Part shown: positions 1 to 9,800 of the stretch, one piece after another
How the letters are laid out: every line of letters starts with the position of its first letter
How positions within the stretch are numbered: position 1 is the first letter of the stretch
Notes under the pieces: generated by a model
Databases searched by the model: none
What the model saw: the letters and a program-made list of their open reading frames with translations, nothing else
Told to the model about the DNA's origin: nothing
Translations under genes and position numbers: made by a program
DNA from: Bacteroidales bacterium
GTDB taxonomy: Bacteria > Bacteroidota > Bacteroidia > Bacteroidales > JAGOPY01
NCBI GenBank assembly: GCA_017991835.1
Contig: JAGOPY010000003.1
Coordinates: forward strand, 224,117 to 288,116
Direction: 5' to 3'
Length of the DNA stretch: 64,000 bases

Positions 1-264
1 GATAAGCAGTCCCATCAGGGCCAGGACCAGTCCTGTCAGCAATATTGTCACTTTACCTTTTTTATCCTGCAATATGCCTACCGGAATGGAAAGCAATCCG
101 AACATGATAAATCCCATAAATGGTATCAACTGGGCCATGAAATTTGAAAGCTGGAATTCAACTTTTATGAGGCCGGTGAGTGGGCCAACTACATCTCCGA
201 ATCCCATACATAAAAAAGCAAGAAAAACCGGAGTTGCAGTTATAAAACTATTCCTATGGTTCAT
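1..264 (-). CDS. MFS sugar transporter (FucP-like), 5' part only
   Basis: This is the N-terminal 88 codons of a major facilitator permease on the minus strand, cut by the left edge of the window. The translation begins MNHRNSFITATPVFLAFLCM and shows two hydrophobic segments (about residues 8-22 and 44-64). A motif-A-like loop (P-V-G-I-L-Q-D-K-K-G-K) follows the second segment, as in MFS proteins. The MGFGDVVGPLTGLIK stretch resembles the fucose/glucose-galactose:H+ symporter branch, so import of a sugar across the inner membrane is the likely role. The start is the ATG whose complement lies at 262-264. The plus-strand reading frame over the same bases is a shadow. Substrate cannot be told from this fragment. 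Confidence 0.75.
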   Translation of the reverse strand, partial: MNHRNSFITATPVFLAFLCMGFGDVVGPLTGLIKVEFQLSNFMAQLIPFMGFIMFGLLSIPVGILQDKKGKVTILLTGLVLALMGLLI

Positions 265-354
265 AATAATTAAGATTACTGCTTTATGATTAGATAAAGC
301 GAAGATATTAGTTTTAACAATAAGGAGAGCAGGCCGGAAAAGTTTGAAAAAAAT

Positions 355-378
355 AAAGGGTGCCCCCCGGCACCCTTT
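355..378 (-). terminator. Rho-independent terminator of the sigma/anti-sigma operon
   Basis: A 10-bp perfect stem (AAAGGGTGCC / GGCACCCTTT) with a 4-base C loop. Read on the minus strand it is followed by a run of seven or eight Ts. It lies about 65 bases past the stop of the minus-strand anti-sigma gene, so it should end that transcript. Confidence 0.85.
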
Positions 379-444
379 ACTTAAACCCAAAATCATGAAA
401 AAACAAAAGGATTATTTCTTCAATCTGAAGTTAATCCTGAAAAT

Positions 445-1251
445 TTAAAAAGGTAATATCAAAAAGAACAATTTATTCAAAATATTTTTATTATTTCCGC
501 TTTTATTTATCTTTTCAAGGATACTCTCAGCATCTTTATGGTAAAAATGGTCCTGTTTCCTGGAAATAATTCCAAATATCTCAACAGCTTCGTTTATTTT
601 TCCGGCTGCCAGTTGTGACAATCCCAGGTACCATTGCGCATTTTCGACATATAAATTATCTCCATCGCTGATTATATCTTCGAACATGGCTATGGCCTTC
701 TCAAAATTCCTGTTTTCTATATTCGAAATACCGGAATAGTATTTAACAGGTATGTTTCCGGGGTCAGTTTCGAGAACCTTGTCAAACAATTTATCGGCGG
801 CTTTAAAATCATTCATGCTGAAGACCCGGAGAGCTTCAACCATATTTACGTTACCGGACCTGGATATCCCAACCGATGGGTCTGATTTGTAATACATTTT
901 AAATAATTTCTCCGACGAATACCCGCCGGGATTCATCAGCATCAGGCCGCCGGCTATTAGACCTATCAGAATTACTGATGCAGCTGCATACCAGTATTTC
1001 CGCGTAAACTGCACCACCCGGGCAAGTCGGCTCCGGGAAAGGTTGTATTCATTCTGGGCAGTCATACATTTCGCCCTCAGGTCCAGGATATCTTCTTCGA
1101 GGAGTGCTTCATTGATGTCTTTATCCAGCTTATATTCTAGGGCCAGGTTCCGGTTGATTTCCAATTCTTCTTCAAATTGGCGCATTCCGGCTTCATCCAG
1201 TTCACCTTCAACATAGCTGTCAATCCATTCAGTATACCTTATGCTATTCAT
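445..1251 (-). CDS. Membrane anti-sigma-like protein with periplasmic TPRs
   Basis: A 268-residue protein with three parts. The first is a cytoplasmic N-terminal domain (about 1-85), rich in Glu and Leu, that begins YTEWIDSYVEGELDEAGMRQ like the helical sigma-binding region of anti-sigma factors. The second is a single membrane span at about 87-108. The third is a C-terminal region with two or three tetratricopeptide repeats (about 140-245, for example FKAADKLFDKVLETDPGN). No HCC zinc-binding motif is visible. The gene overlaps the upstream ECF sigma gene by 8 bases, so the two are translationally coupled and almost certainly act as a pair. The TPR part would face the periplasm, where it could sense a partner protein. 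The neighbouring TPR-CHAT proteins are candidates, but that link is inference. Confidence 0.75.
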   Translation of the reverse strand: MNSIRYTEWIDSYVEGELDEAGMRQFEEELEINRNLALEYKLDKDINEALLEEDILDLRAKCMTAQNEYNLSRSRLARVVQFTRKYWYAAASVILIGLIAGGLMLMNPGGYSSEKLFKMYYKSDPSVGISRSGNVNMVEALRVFSMNDFKAADKLFDKVLETDPGNIPVKYYSGISNIENRNFEKAIAMFEDIISDGDNLYVENAQWYLGLSQLAAGKINEAVEIFGIISRKQDHFYHKDAESILEKINKSGNNKNILNKLFFLILPF

Positions 1252-1825
1252 AATCAGATAGATACTTTTTAAAATACGGATCGTTTATAATCATTTCCTT
1301 TAATTTCTCCTTACACATGAACTTTCTTGTTTTCGCGTACTTCTCAGTCTTAAACCCCATTATGTCTGCTATTTCCTTCAGCGAAGTCTTCCCCATGAAC
1401 AACTTCAGCACCTTCTGGCAATCAGGACTAAGCTGGAGGAAATGTTGCTGAAAGAGGCGGTATTTCTCCTGCTCCTCTTCCGGATGCTCCGGATGCATGC
1501 TTTCCTGCATTTCACCCAGGTCCTCCACCTCCATGAATTCGCTGCTGAATACCCTCCTGTCGAGCCGCTGCAGCCATAAATTCCGGCAGATTGAATACAA
1601 GAATGTTTTGAAAGAACTCGTTAATAGCAGATTTTCCTTAGCTATCTTTCTGTAGAGCACAACCAATGCATCCTGAAACACATCTTCAGCATCGGTATCA
1701 GTTCCGGAGTTAGTGGTTATAAGAAATTTAATGGTCGGGTAATACTCTTTGTAAATATATCGTATGATCCCGTTATCCCTTTTCTTTAAACCGTCAATTA
1801 TAGCATCGTCAGTATAAAAATTCAT
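1244..1825 (-). CDS. ECF-type RNA polymerase sigma factor
   Basis: A 193-residue sigma-70 family protein with the two ECF domains. Region 2 is at about 12-85 and includes DAEDVFQDALVVLYRKI. Region 4 is at about 125-180 and includes LSPDCQKVLKLFMGKTSLKE plus a helix-turn-helix (EIADIMGFKTEKYAKTR). It would direct core RNA polymerase to a small set of promoters and be held inactive by the membrane anti-sigma encoded directly downstream. It faces away from the T9SS protein and CHAT genes across a 268-base intergenic space, a typical arrangement for a sigma factor and its targets. The start used is the ATG at 1823-1825. A second sigma of the same class is encoded near 53 kb. Confidence 0.88.
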   Translation of the reverse strand: MNFYTDDAIIDGLKKRDNGIIRYIYKEYYPTIKFLITTNSGTDTDAEDVFQDALVVLYRKIAKENLLLTSSFKTFLYSICRNLWLQRLDRRVFSSEFMEVEDLGEMQESMHPEHPEEEQEKYRLFQQHFLQLSPDCQKVLKLFMGKTSLKEIADIMGFKTEKYAKTRKFMCKEKLKEMIINDPYFKKYLSDYE

Positions 1826-1850
1826 TCATCGGTGGTTTATCATAGATTTG

Positions 1851-1997
1851 AAAAAAGGTAATACTGCTTCCGGTTATAAATTTTTGATGATTTATTAACT
1901 TTATTCAGTGCCAAAGTTAATTACTAATTTGTTGCAGGGGATAATGCTTTATTTTGCGTCCGTAAAAAAAAAATAAGAAAAAACCGTATTACTTTTT
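1851..1997. promoter_or_regulatory. Divergent intergenic region with a motif on both strands
   Basis: Within the space between the sigma gene and the T9SS gene, GTATTACCTTTTTT reads toward the sigma gene (minus strand, 1851-1864) and GTATTACTTTTT reads toward the T9SS gene (plus strand, 1986-1997). Sharing almost the same 12-13 bases in opposite directions suggests a common promoter or operator element, possibly recognised by the ECF sigma itself. This is inference from the repeat alone. Confidence 0.4.
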
Positions 1998-2022
1998 AAC
2001 ATATCCCTGATTAAAACGTAAA

Positions 2023-2051
2023 AAAGGTATAGCCGCTTAAAAAATACCTTT
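2023..2051 (+). promoter_or_regulatory. Inverted repeat upstream of the T9SS/CHAT genes
   Basis: AAAGGTAT (2023-2030) and ATACCTTT (2044-2051) form a perfect 8-base inverted repeat around a 13-base spacer, about 43 bases before the start codon at 2094. It is not followed by a T run, so it is more likely an operator or a 5'-UTR hairpin than a terminator. The A-rich AAAAAGGTA core resembles the motif at 1851-1861. Confidence 0.4.
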
Positions 2052-2093
2052 GACTCAACCGGATTTAATAATTAAACGCCAAACTTGACAATC

Positions 2094-3323
2094 ATGGAAA
2101 AATTTACTTTCAGGTCCCTGTGCCTCGGGCTGCTACTCTTATCTACTTCAGCGTTTTCACAGGAGGGTTCCGACTTCCTCGGAAGAGTATTGTATCATAA
2201 TGATGATCCTATGAGTGGAGTAAATGTTTCATTAATGGACCAATCAGGAGATATTGTAAGCACAACTGTCACTGACAATGAGGGGTATTATGAATTTGAT
2301 AACCTGAACACGGGGACATATAGCGTCAGTTTCAGCACGAACCAGCAAGCGGGCGGTGTTGAATTGAGCGATGCGTTCCTGGTAATGCTAAAATTATTGA
2401 ACCAGATCACGTTTACCCCTATCCAGACGCTCGCTGCTGATGTGAACGGAAGCGGTACCATCACCTGGGCCGACTACTTCATGATCCTCATCGGATACTT
2501 AAACCAGGGGAACCCGTTCCCGATCGGCCCCTGGGTCTTTGAAAATGCTCAATTTACAATACCAAATCCTGCAAGGGAAGGATTAATATCAAAAGCCGGA
2601 TCATCGTCAGGAGATGTAAATGGATCTTTGGTTCCTGACCCAAAGTCTTCAAATATTTTTGTTGAATATTTATCGAATGACATTTTCTCTGGAGAAAATG
2701 AGCGAATTGATTTCAAAGTATCAATTGGACAAGATATTACAACAAGCGGAATGCATCTTTCATTCCGGATACCCGCAAACCTGGAAATCATGGAAGTGGA
2801 GCCCATAATGGATGAAGCCAAAATTTATCTTTCGGCCGATCGGTTAAATGTAACCTGGATGGATGAGACATTGAGCAGTATCTCGCTGAAAGAAGGCGAA
2901 ATGCTGCTGCGGATTCGGGCAAGAGAAAGATCGGTATCGAATAACCCGTCGACCTACACTTTTGTATTGGACGATAAAAGTCATTTTATTGACAGGAATG
3001 GAGAAATGGCAGAAGGACTAAAACTTAACATCCCGTTAGTGAATATCACCGTAACAAAAAAGATTGCCTCGGCCTATCCGAATCCTTTCACGAGTCAGGT
3101 CACTTTTGATTTCAACATGACAGAAGCCGGCACGGTAGGAGTTATTTTATCAGACCTGGCAGGCAGGATCGTTTTTGTAAGGAACGAATACATTGAGACT
3201 GTAGGCAGAAACCAGATCAAAGCCCAATTACCGGACCTTAAACCGGGAATCTATAATTATACGGTGAGGAAAAATGAAAACGGAGAGACTATGGCCACCG
3301 GAACACTCTTGAAATCAAATTAA
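2094..3323 (+). CDS. T9SS cargo protein with dockerin- and cohesin-like domains
   Basis: A 409-residue exported protein. Residues 1-22 form a signal peptide ending near AFSQ. A carboxypeptidase-regulatory/CNA-B-like fold (about 27-85, GRVLYHNDDPMSGVNVSL...) follows. Next comes a calcium-loop segment of dockerin type (ADVNGSGTITWADYFMILIG, about residue 120). A cohesin-like beta domain follows at about 187-300, and the protein ends in a T9SS type A sorting domain (YPNPFTSQVTFDF...LKPGIYNYTVRK). It should cross the outer membrane through the type IX system and stay on the surface or be released. Having both dockerin- and cohesin-like parts suggests self-assembly or partner binding. The ATG at 2094 is preferred over an in-frame one nine bases upstream. 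It is the first gene divergent from the ECF sigma, and a terminator separates it from the CHAT genes. Confidence 0.75.
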   Translation: MEKFTFRSLCLGLLLLSTSAFSQEGSDFLGRVLYHNDDPMSGVNVSLMDQSGDIVSTTVTDNEGYYEFDNLNTGTYSVSFSTNQQAGGVELSDAFLVMLKLLNQITFTPIQTLAADVNGSGTITWADYFMILIGYLNQGNPFPIGPWVFENAQFTIPNPAREGLISKAGSSSGDVNGSLVPDPKSSNIFVEYLSNDIFSGENERIDFKVSIGQDITTSGMHLSFRIPANLEIMEVEPIMDEAKIYLSADRLNVTWMDETLSSISLKEGEMLLRIRARERSVSNNPSTYTFVLDDKSHFIDRNGEMAEGLKLNIPLVNITVTKKIASAYPNPFTSQVTFDFNMTEAGTVGVILSDLAGRIVFVRNEYIETVGRNQIKAQLPDLKPGIYNYTVRKNENGETMATGTLLKSN

Positions 3324-3346
3324 GCGGCGTTTTATATTAAATCCTG

Positions 3347-3378
3347 AAAGGAGTGCCTTCTGGTGCTCCTTTTTTTAT
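3347..3378 (+). terminator. Rho-independent terminator after the T9SS gene
   Basis: The stem AAAGGAGTGCC / GGTGCTCCTTT has two G-T pairs and a TTCT loop and is followed by seven Ts. It begins 24 bases after the stop codon and separates this transcript from the CHAT genes, which would need their own promoter or read-through. Confidence 0.8.
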
Positions 3379-3437
3379 TTTCTATGTATTGAAGTTTTTA
3401 CTAATTTAGCCAAAGCGGGATGATCAAATATTAACGG

Positions 3438-6400
3438 ATGCCGGCCTCTTTTCGATTTTGGCAGGAATTAACCCATCACAGACCGGGAATACCGGGGCCT
3501 GCAGGTTATTTGATTGTTTTCCTTCTATCTGTGTTTCCGGGGCTTATGCCTGGCCAGGTAAATACTTTGCCCGGACACTATTCTGAAAAAGCCGCACTTT
3601 TCAGAAACCGGGTCGAATACGACAGTTCCCTCCACTATTTTATCAAAGCCCGGGACTTATTGATGCAAGCTGGGAACAAAAAAGCGCTGGCGGAAGCAGA
3701 ACTGAATATTTGCGATGTCTACACATTGCAACGAAATTATCCAATGGCCTTGAACGGATTGTTAAATTTTAAAAGGATGGTCGGTCTGGAGTTCCCGAAC
3801 GATCAACTGTTGCTGGCCGATTATTACCAGGTGCTGGGGAGCTATCACCTGGCCTTAGGCAAGCTGGATTCCTCCAAGGTATTTCTGCAAAAAGCCCTCC
3901 GGATTCGGGAATTGCAAACGGGAAAGGAAGACACATTGCTTCATTACGCCTATAACAAAATGGGAAACCTATTCCTTGCAGAATCCGATTACGACTCCGC
4001 TTTCCTTTGCCACTCAAAAGCCCTGGAACTGGCTAAAAGCAAATCAAATCCGATCAATTACCTGTCGGCTTCATCCTACCAGAATCTGGGAATCGCCGCC
4101 CATTTAAGAGGTGATTATAATTTAGCAGAAAGGTTCTACACTAATTCATTAAAGATTAAAGAGTTATTATTTGGGGAATCAAATGTCGCTCTCGCAAAAA
4201 TTTACAATAACCTTGGGAAATTTTATATGGATTTATCGAAATATGACTCTGCCTTAACGTATTACGATAAAGCTGAATGGATTTTAAATAAGGCGCAATC
4301 GACGGATGAACTTCTGTTTTCACATGTTTATATAAATAAAGGAAATATTTATACAACAAAAGGGGATTATGAAAAATCGATTAGTTATCTACAAAAATCA
4401 CTCTCAATAAGACAAAAGTATTTAAGTACGGATAATACAGATGTATTAATTGCACTGATGGACTTGGGATTCTCTTATGATAAAAAGGGGGATGAACAAC
4501 TTGCAATTGATTATTTTCGTAAAGCTGCTCGAAACAAGAACAATGCCTTTGTAGTTAAAGTTTATAGAAACCTGGCTAACACATATTTCGAATTAGATCA
4601 AAAAGATAGTGCAAATAAATACTTTTACTTATCAATCGATTATGCAAAAAGATTCTATAATGAGAAAAGTATTGATTTAGCATTATGTTACAAGTATTAT
4701 GGTATCTTTTTAGAATCGATTAGCCAAGATGAGGAAGCGATATTTTATTTAAACAAGTCAAGTACGATCATTGAATATTTATTTGGCTCAAAAAACAAAG
4801 ATTTATCTGATGTTTATCTATTGCAAGCAGAATTGCTAGCTAAACAAAATAATTATGATTTAGCGTTAGAAAAGATCCAACTTTCTCTAATTTCATTAGT
4901 ACCAACATTTAATTACTCTGACATTAGTGTTAATCCTAAAAGATCTGAGATCAGTTTAGACTTATTCGCTGTTAACGCTTTATATCTAAAAGCGTATGTT
5001 TATTATAAGTATTTTAAGCAAAACATATTTTCCATAAATTTAAAACATAGCCTCAACACCATCAATTTGGCATTATATGTTGTGGAGGAGATTCGAAAAA
5101 CCTACCTTGAAGAAGAGAGCCAGATCATTTTGAACAACTATGCCAGATCGGTCATTGACCTGGGAGTTACCGTTGCCTTCGGGTTGTATGAAGAAACCGG
5201 TGAACGCCAGTACCTTGAAGAAGCCTTCAAATTCAGTGAAAAAGGACAGGCCATAATTTTGCTCAGCGCACTCCGGGGCCTGCAGGCCCGGTCTACCAGC
5301 GTAATTCCGGAAAAGATATCCGAACTGGAAAGAAATATTTCCAGGGAATTGGGGATGTATGCCGGGTTGTTGTACGAGGAGCGGCAAAAGAAGATGCCTG
5401 ATGAAAATAAGATCAACCTTTGGAATGACAAGGTATTTTACCTGCGGTCCACACTCGACAGTTTGCATTCCCGAATCCGGGAAGAGTATCCTGACTTTTT
5501 CAGCCTAAAATACGGATACGAGGTCGTAACCACCGACTCTGCGCTGATGAATCTTGCACCGGATCAGGCTATCCTGGAGTATTACCTTACAGACTCACTA
5601 ATTTTCACTTTTTTACTCACCGATGGTCAGGTCCATGGTAAAATTGCCGGCCGTAAATTAGTCCTGGCAGAAAAACTGGATAGCCTCAGAAACTGCTTTA
5701 CCGGTTTAAACTATTTCAATCCCGGAGAGGATGACTTCTACCGGTTAACAAACCTTTCGGCCGAATTATATACTATGCTTGTCCGTCCTTTTGAAAACCA
5801 AATACAGGGAAAACGACTGATCATTGTGCCGGACGGTGAACTGGGCTATCTTTCATTCGACCTCCTTCTCCGCCAAAAACCGGAAACCTACTCGCTGACA
5901 TACCAGGGTTTGCCGTGGCTGATCATGGATCATCCAATAAGTTACAGCAGTTCGGCAACGGTATTTTTCGCACAGGCAAAAATTGAATCGAAAAAAACAG
6001 CCAGGTCACTCCTGGCCTTCGCACCAACCTATGATTATACCAGCCATGCCAGATATGCCGGAGGCCAGGACTCCATTCTCCTGCGTTTAAATCCCATCAC
6101 CGGGACCAGGGAAGAGGTCAATTCCATTCCAGGTTCTTTCAGGGCAAAAAAGTTTTTCGACGAAAAGGCTACAGAATCCAATTTCAAAAAATATGCAGCC
6201 GGTTATGGTATCCTGCACCTGGCTATGCACACTTTGGTCGATAATCATAATCCTCTGTATTCCAAGCTTGTCTTTCAGGTGCCGGAAAATAACTCCACGA
6301 ATGATGGCTACCTCAATACCTACGAATTGTTCAACATGAAGCTGAACGGCCAGCTGGCTGTTTTAAGCGCATGCAATACCGGTAGCGGAAAACTCGAAAG

Positions 6401-6779
6401 GGGTGAGGGAATCATCAGCCTGGCCCGGGGTTTCTTCTATGCCGGCATCCCCAGTGTGGTCATGACACTTTGGGAAATTGAGGATCACAGCAGTGCCGAT
6501 CTTATGGCAATTTTCTATGAAAACCTGGACAACGGCCTTTCGAACGACCAGGCGCTTCAGCAGGCCAAAATCAGGTACCTTGAATCGTGCAGCAAACTGA
6601 AATCACATCCCTATTTTTGGGCAGGCTATGTCAATATCGGGAAAACAGGTAAAATTTACACTTCTGAAGGAAATACTCATAAAATTGCTCTTTTGATAGC
6701 TCTTGTAGTCTTTGCCATTAGCGGATTTCTGATTATTTTTTTCAACAGGCGGGTATTTTTTAAGAAAAAATGGCATTAA
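3438..6779 (+). CDS. TPR-CHAT caspase-like protein 1
   Basis: An 1113-residue protein. It begins with a hydrophobic export signal (about 20-40, ending near MPGQ). A long array of tetratricopeptide repeats follows (about 60-480), then a helical linker (about 540-680) and a C-terminal CHAT peptidase domain (about 730-1065). The expected catalytic pair is visible: His931 in LHLAMHT and Cys979 in LSACNTG, followed by the conserved GEGIISLARGFFYAGIPSVV. A membrane span (about 1078-1100) and a short basic tail (RRVFFKKKWH) close the protein. With a signal peptide and a C-terminal anchor, TPRs and peptidase should lie in the periplasm. CHAT proteins are Cys peptidases of the caspase clan, but the substrate here is unknown. 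Codons 225-537 are much more AT-rich than the rest. The gene sits 37 bases before a paralogue. Confidence 0.85.
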   Translation: MPASFRFWQELTHHRPGIPGPAGYLIVFLLSVFPGLMPGQVNTLPGHYSEKAALFRNRVEYDSSLHYFIKARDLLMQAGNKKALAEAELNICDVYTLQRNYPMALNGLLNFKRMVGLEFPNDQLLLADYYQVLGSYHLALGKLDSSKVFLQKALRIRELQTGKEDTLLHYAYNKMGNLFLAESDYDSAFLCHSKALELAKSKSNPINYLSASSYQNLGIAAHLRGDYNLAERFYTNSLKIKELLFGESNVALAKIYNNLGKFYMDLSKYDSALTYYDKAEWILNKAQSTDELLFSHVYINKGNIYTTKGDYEKSISYLQKSLSIRQKYLSTDNTDVLIALMDLGFSYDKKGDEQLAIDYFRKAARNKNNAFVVKVYRNLANTYFELDQKDSANKYFYLSIDYAKRFYNEKSIDLALCYKYYGIFLESISQDEEAIFYLNKSSTIIEYLFGSKNKDLSDVYLLQAELLAKQNNYDLALEKIQLSLISLVPTFNYSDISVNPKRSEISLDLFAVNALYLKAYVYYKYFKQNIFSINLKHSLNTINLALYVVEEIRKTYLEEESQIILNNYARSVIDLGVTVAFGLYEETGERQYLEEAFKFSEKGQAIILLSALRGLQARSTSVIPEKISELERNISRELGMYAGLLYEERQKKMPDENKINLWNDKVFYLRSTLDSLHSRIREEYPDFFSLKYGYEVVTTDSALMNLAPDQAILEYYLTDSLIFTFLLTDGQVHGKIAGRKLVLAEKLDSLRNCFTGLNYFNPGEDDFYRLTNLSAELYTMLVRPFENQIQGKRLIIVPDGELGYLSFDLLLRQKPETYSLTYQGLPWLIMDHPISYSSSATVFFAQAKIESKKTARSLLAFAPTYDYTSHARYAGGQDSILLRLNPITGTREEVNSIPGSFRAKKFFDEKATESNFKKYAAGYGILHLAMHTLVDNHNPLYSKLVFQVPENNSTNDGYLNTYELFNMKLNGQLAVLSACNTGSGKLERGEGIISLARGFFYAGIPSVVMTLWEIEDHSSADLMAIFYENLDNGLSNDQALQQAKIRYLESCSKLKSHPYFWAGYVNIGKTGKIYTSEGNTHKIALLIALVVFAISGFLIIFFNRRVFFKKKWH

Positions 6780-6816
6780 CAGGTATAATAGTATTAAACC
6801 ACGACCATTTTTTGAA

Positions 6817-9800
6817 ATGAAAAGAGAATCTGTGATCCTTTTGACAGGATGGCTCAGGATGTTGCCGGCCGTAGCTTTATTCTTCATGCTGAACCCTGCA
6901 ACCGGGCAAAAATACTTGCCGGGCCCGTTTTATAGTGAACTGAATCATTACAAGAATTATAACCGGTTTGAAGAGGCGGAAAGGTTCATTGACTGGTATA
7001 TTGATTCGGCCGGATATTCTCCCGTCGGCCCTGAATACCTGGAGGCTTTGATCCATGTTGCGGATCTGTACCGGTTGCAAGGGTATACGGCAGAGTGCCT
7101 GGTGAAACTCGATAGTATTCAATCATCGATTATGCATCATGGCCTTCAGAATTCCCCACTTTACGCATTTTTCCTGACTACGCGGGGAACCGTCCAGATC
7201 AGCAGCGGTGACCTTAAAAATGGACGTGTCTCGATTATGAAGGCCATCCGGCTCTTTTCCGGGTTATATGGTCCGGAAGATACACTGCTGGCCCCTTGTT
7301 TTAATAAGATGGGTAACTACTACTATTTCAATAAGATTTATGACTCCGCCCTATTCTTCTACGAGAAAGCACTGGAAATTAACGAAAAGAAGTTGTTTAA
7401 CCTGGAGGAAAAAGCTTCCTACCTGCAGAATATTGGTATAATAAAACTTGAACTTTATGATCTTAATAATGCTGAATCGCACTTTATTGAATCATTAAAG
7501 ATCAAACAATCAATCTTACAACCAACAAATTATTCATTGGGAAGAATATATTTGAATATTGGCAGATTCTATCAAGGAATATTTAAATTAAATGAATCTA
7601 TAGATTTTTACGAAAAAGCCGAACTAATCTTTTCAACAAAATCGGAAAGAACAATCTTAGAACTTGGAAAAATATATTGGAATAAAGGATTATTATATCA
7701 TATGAAGGGTGAACCAGAGATTGCATTAAATTATCTAATGAATGCACGATCAATAATTGATTCTACATTTAGAGGTAATGAATTCATGATCTCTACAATA
7801 AATTCAGATATTGCTAATATTTATAAGGAAATTAGTGAAACTGAAAAAGCAAAAGAATATTATGAAAAAGCCCTTGTTGGTGCTGATTCAATTCTAAAAA
7901 TAAAAGCATTCAGAAACCTATCATCCATTTACTTAGGTGAAGGTCAGTTAGAATTAGCAGGGTCTTATCTGGAGGAGATCATATCTGATATCAATTATAA
8001 AAATGAAAATCACAGTGCCGAAACTGGTTTAACCTGCCTGTATTACGGCAAATACCTGAATGAAACCGGGTCGGAAAGCGCGATGGATTATTATCAGCTT
8101 GCCTATGATATATTTAACAAAGAAAAAGAATATAACAGGCGGGATTTGGCTACCGTACAATCGCTCATTGGTGACCTTTACAGTAAGAAGAAACAGTATG
8201 ACAAGGGATTGCAGTATTATCAAAGCAGCCTGATCACTATTGCAAACCAATTCACCGATTCGAACTTTCTCCATAATCCGAAACTGGAAGATCTGGAAGC
8301 GGATATAAGGATATTCCTTCTACTGGGCCAGAAAGCAATGGGGCTGATGAAGTATTACCAGGAGAACGGGGACCTTAGTTATCTCAAAGGCGCTATTCAA
8401 ACGGGGTTGCTTGCCATCGACCTGATAGATGAGATAAGGTTGAACGTGAGGACTGAGAACAGCAGGATGCAACTTTCAAATGATATAAATAATGTATATT
8501 CTTTTATTGCTGAAGGTTGCCTGCTGGCATATGACAAAACAGGAGATGAAAACTGGATTAAATTGGCATTTACGACTCTGGAGCGGAATAAGTCAAATAT
8601 CCTTTTGAGCGAATTATCAGATGACAATGCTGCAGATATTGGGGCCGTCCCGGCTACAACCCGATCGGTGGAAAAAGAGATCAAAAGTTATATCTATTTG
8701 TTTACTAATAAGATATGGGAAGAGGAGAATGCCGAATCACCGGATATGAAAAAACTGGAGTATTACCGCAGTACCCTTTTGACTAAACAAAAAAAATACG
8801 ACAGCCTCATGCAGGTATTACAAAACCAGTATCCAACCTATTATAAATACAGATACGATCCATCTGTCATTACAGTAAATGACCTGCAAGATTTGCTTAA
8901 ACACGATGAAATTCTTATAGAATATGCGATAACAGACCAGCATCTCATGATTTTCCTGATCACACAAGAAGATCTTATTGCTAAAAAAGTTCCCTGTCCC
9001 CGGGATTTAAGCAAGAAGATCATGGCCATGAAGAACAACCTGGATTTCGACAAGGTCTCGGAATATTCCATACGGGATTATCACCTTTTCCAATCAATAT
9101 CTCACGAATTATACCTTTTACTTATTGATCCGATCAAGAAAAATATAGGGAAAGACCAAAAACTGATTATTATTCCTGACGGTGAACTGAGTTATGTTTC
9201 GTTTGAAGCCCTTATCGAATCCAAATTCCCGTCGGATACCATAAATTTCAGGGCTTTGCCGTATTTAATCAAGGAGCATCCCATTACCTATGCTTCGTCG
9301 GCGACCATTCTCGGGCTAACTCGAGAGGGGAAGGCTCCGCGCCTTAACAGAGGCGTTCTGGCCATGGCACCGACAGCAAGCCTGATGACAAGGACAATTT
9401 TGGCAAGTAACAAAGCACTGGCTGATGCCTTACAATTCAAAGAGAATCTTCCGGGTGCAATCAAAGAATCGCAAAACATACTTAAGATAATGAAAGGCAG
9501 ATTATTACTTGGGGAAGAAGCGACTGAAAGTGCCTTTAAAAAAATCGCATCACAATATGATATTTTACATTTCGCAACCCATACAGATATCAATAATATA
9601 AATCCCCTTTCATCGATGTTAACTTTTAATCAATTCGGTGAAAAACAGGAAGATGGTTTTTTACAAACATATGAAATCTATAACCTCGACCTGGATGGGG
9701 AACTGGCTGTGCTGAGCGCCTGCAGCAGCGGCGACGGGAAACTTCTGAAGGGGGAAGGCGTGCTAAGCCTGGCAAGGGCATTCACATCCGCCGGAATGCC

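Noticed and set aside
74..289. 71-codon plus-strand frame at the left edge
   Set aside because: It is antisense to a convincing MFS transporter N-terminus on the minus strand and has no family features.
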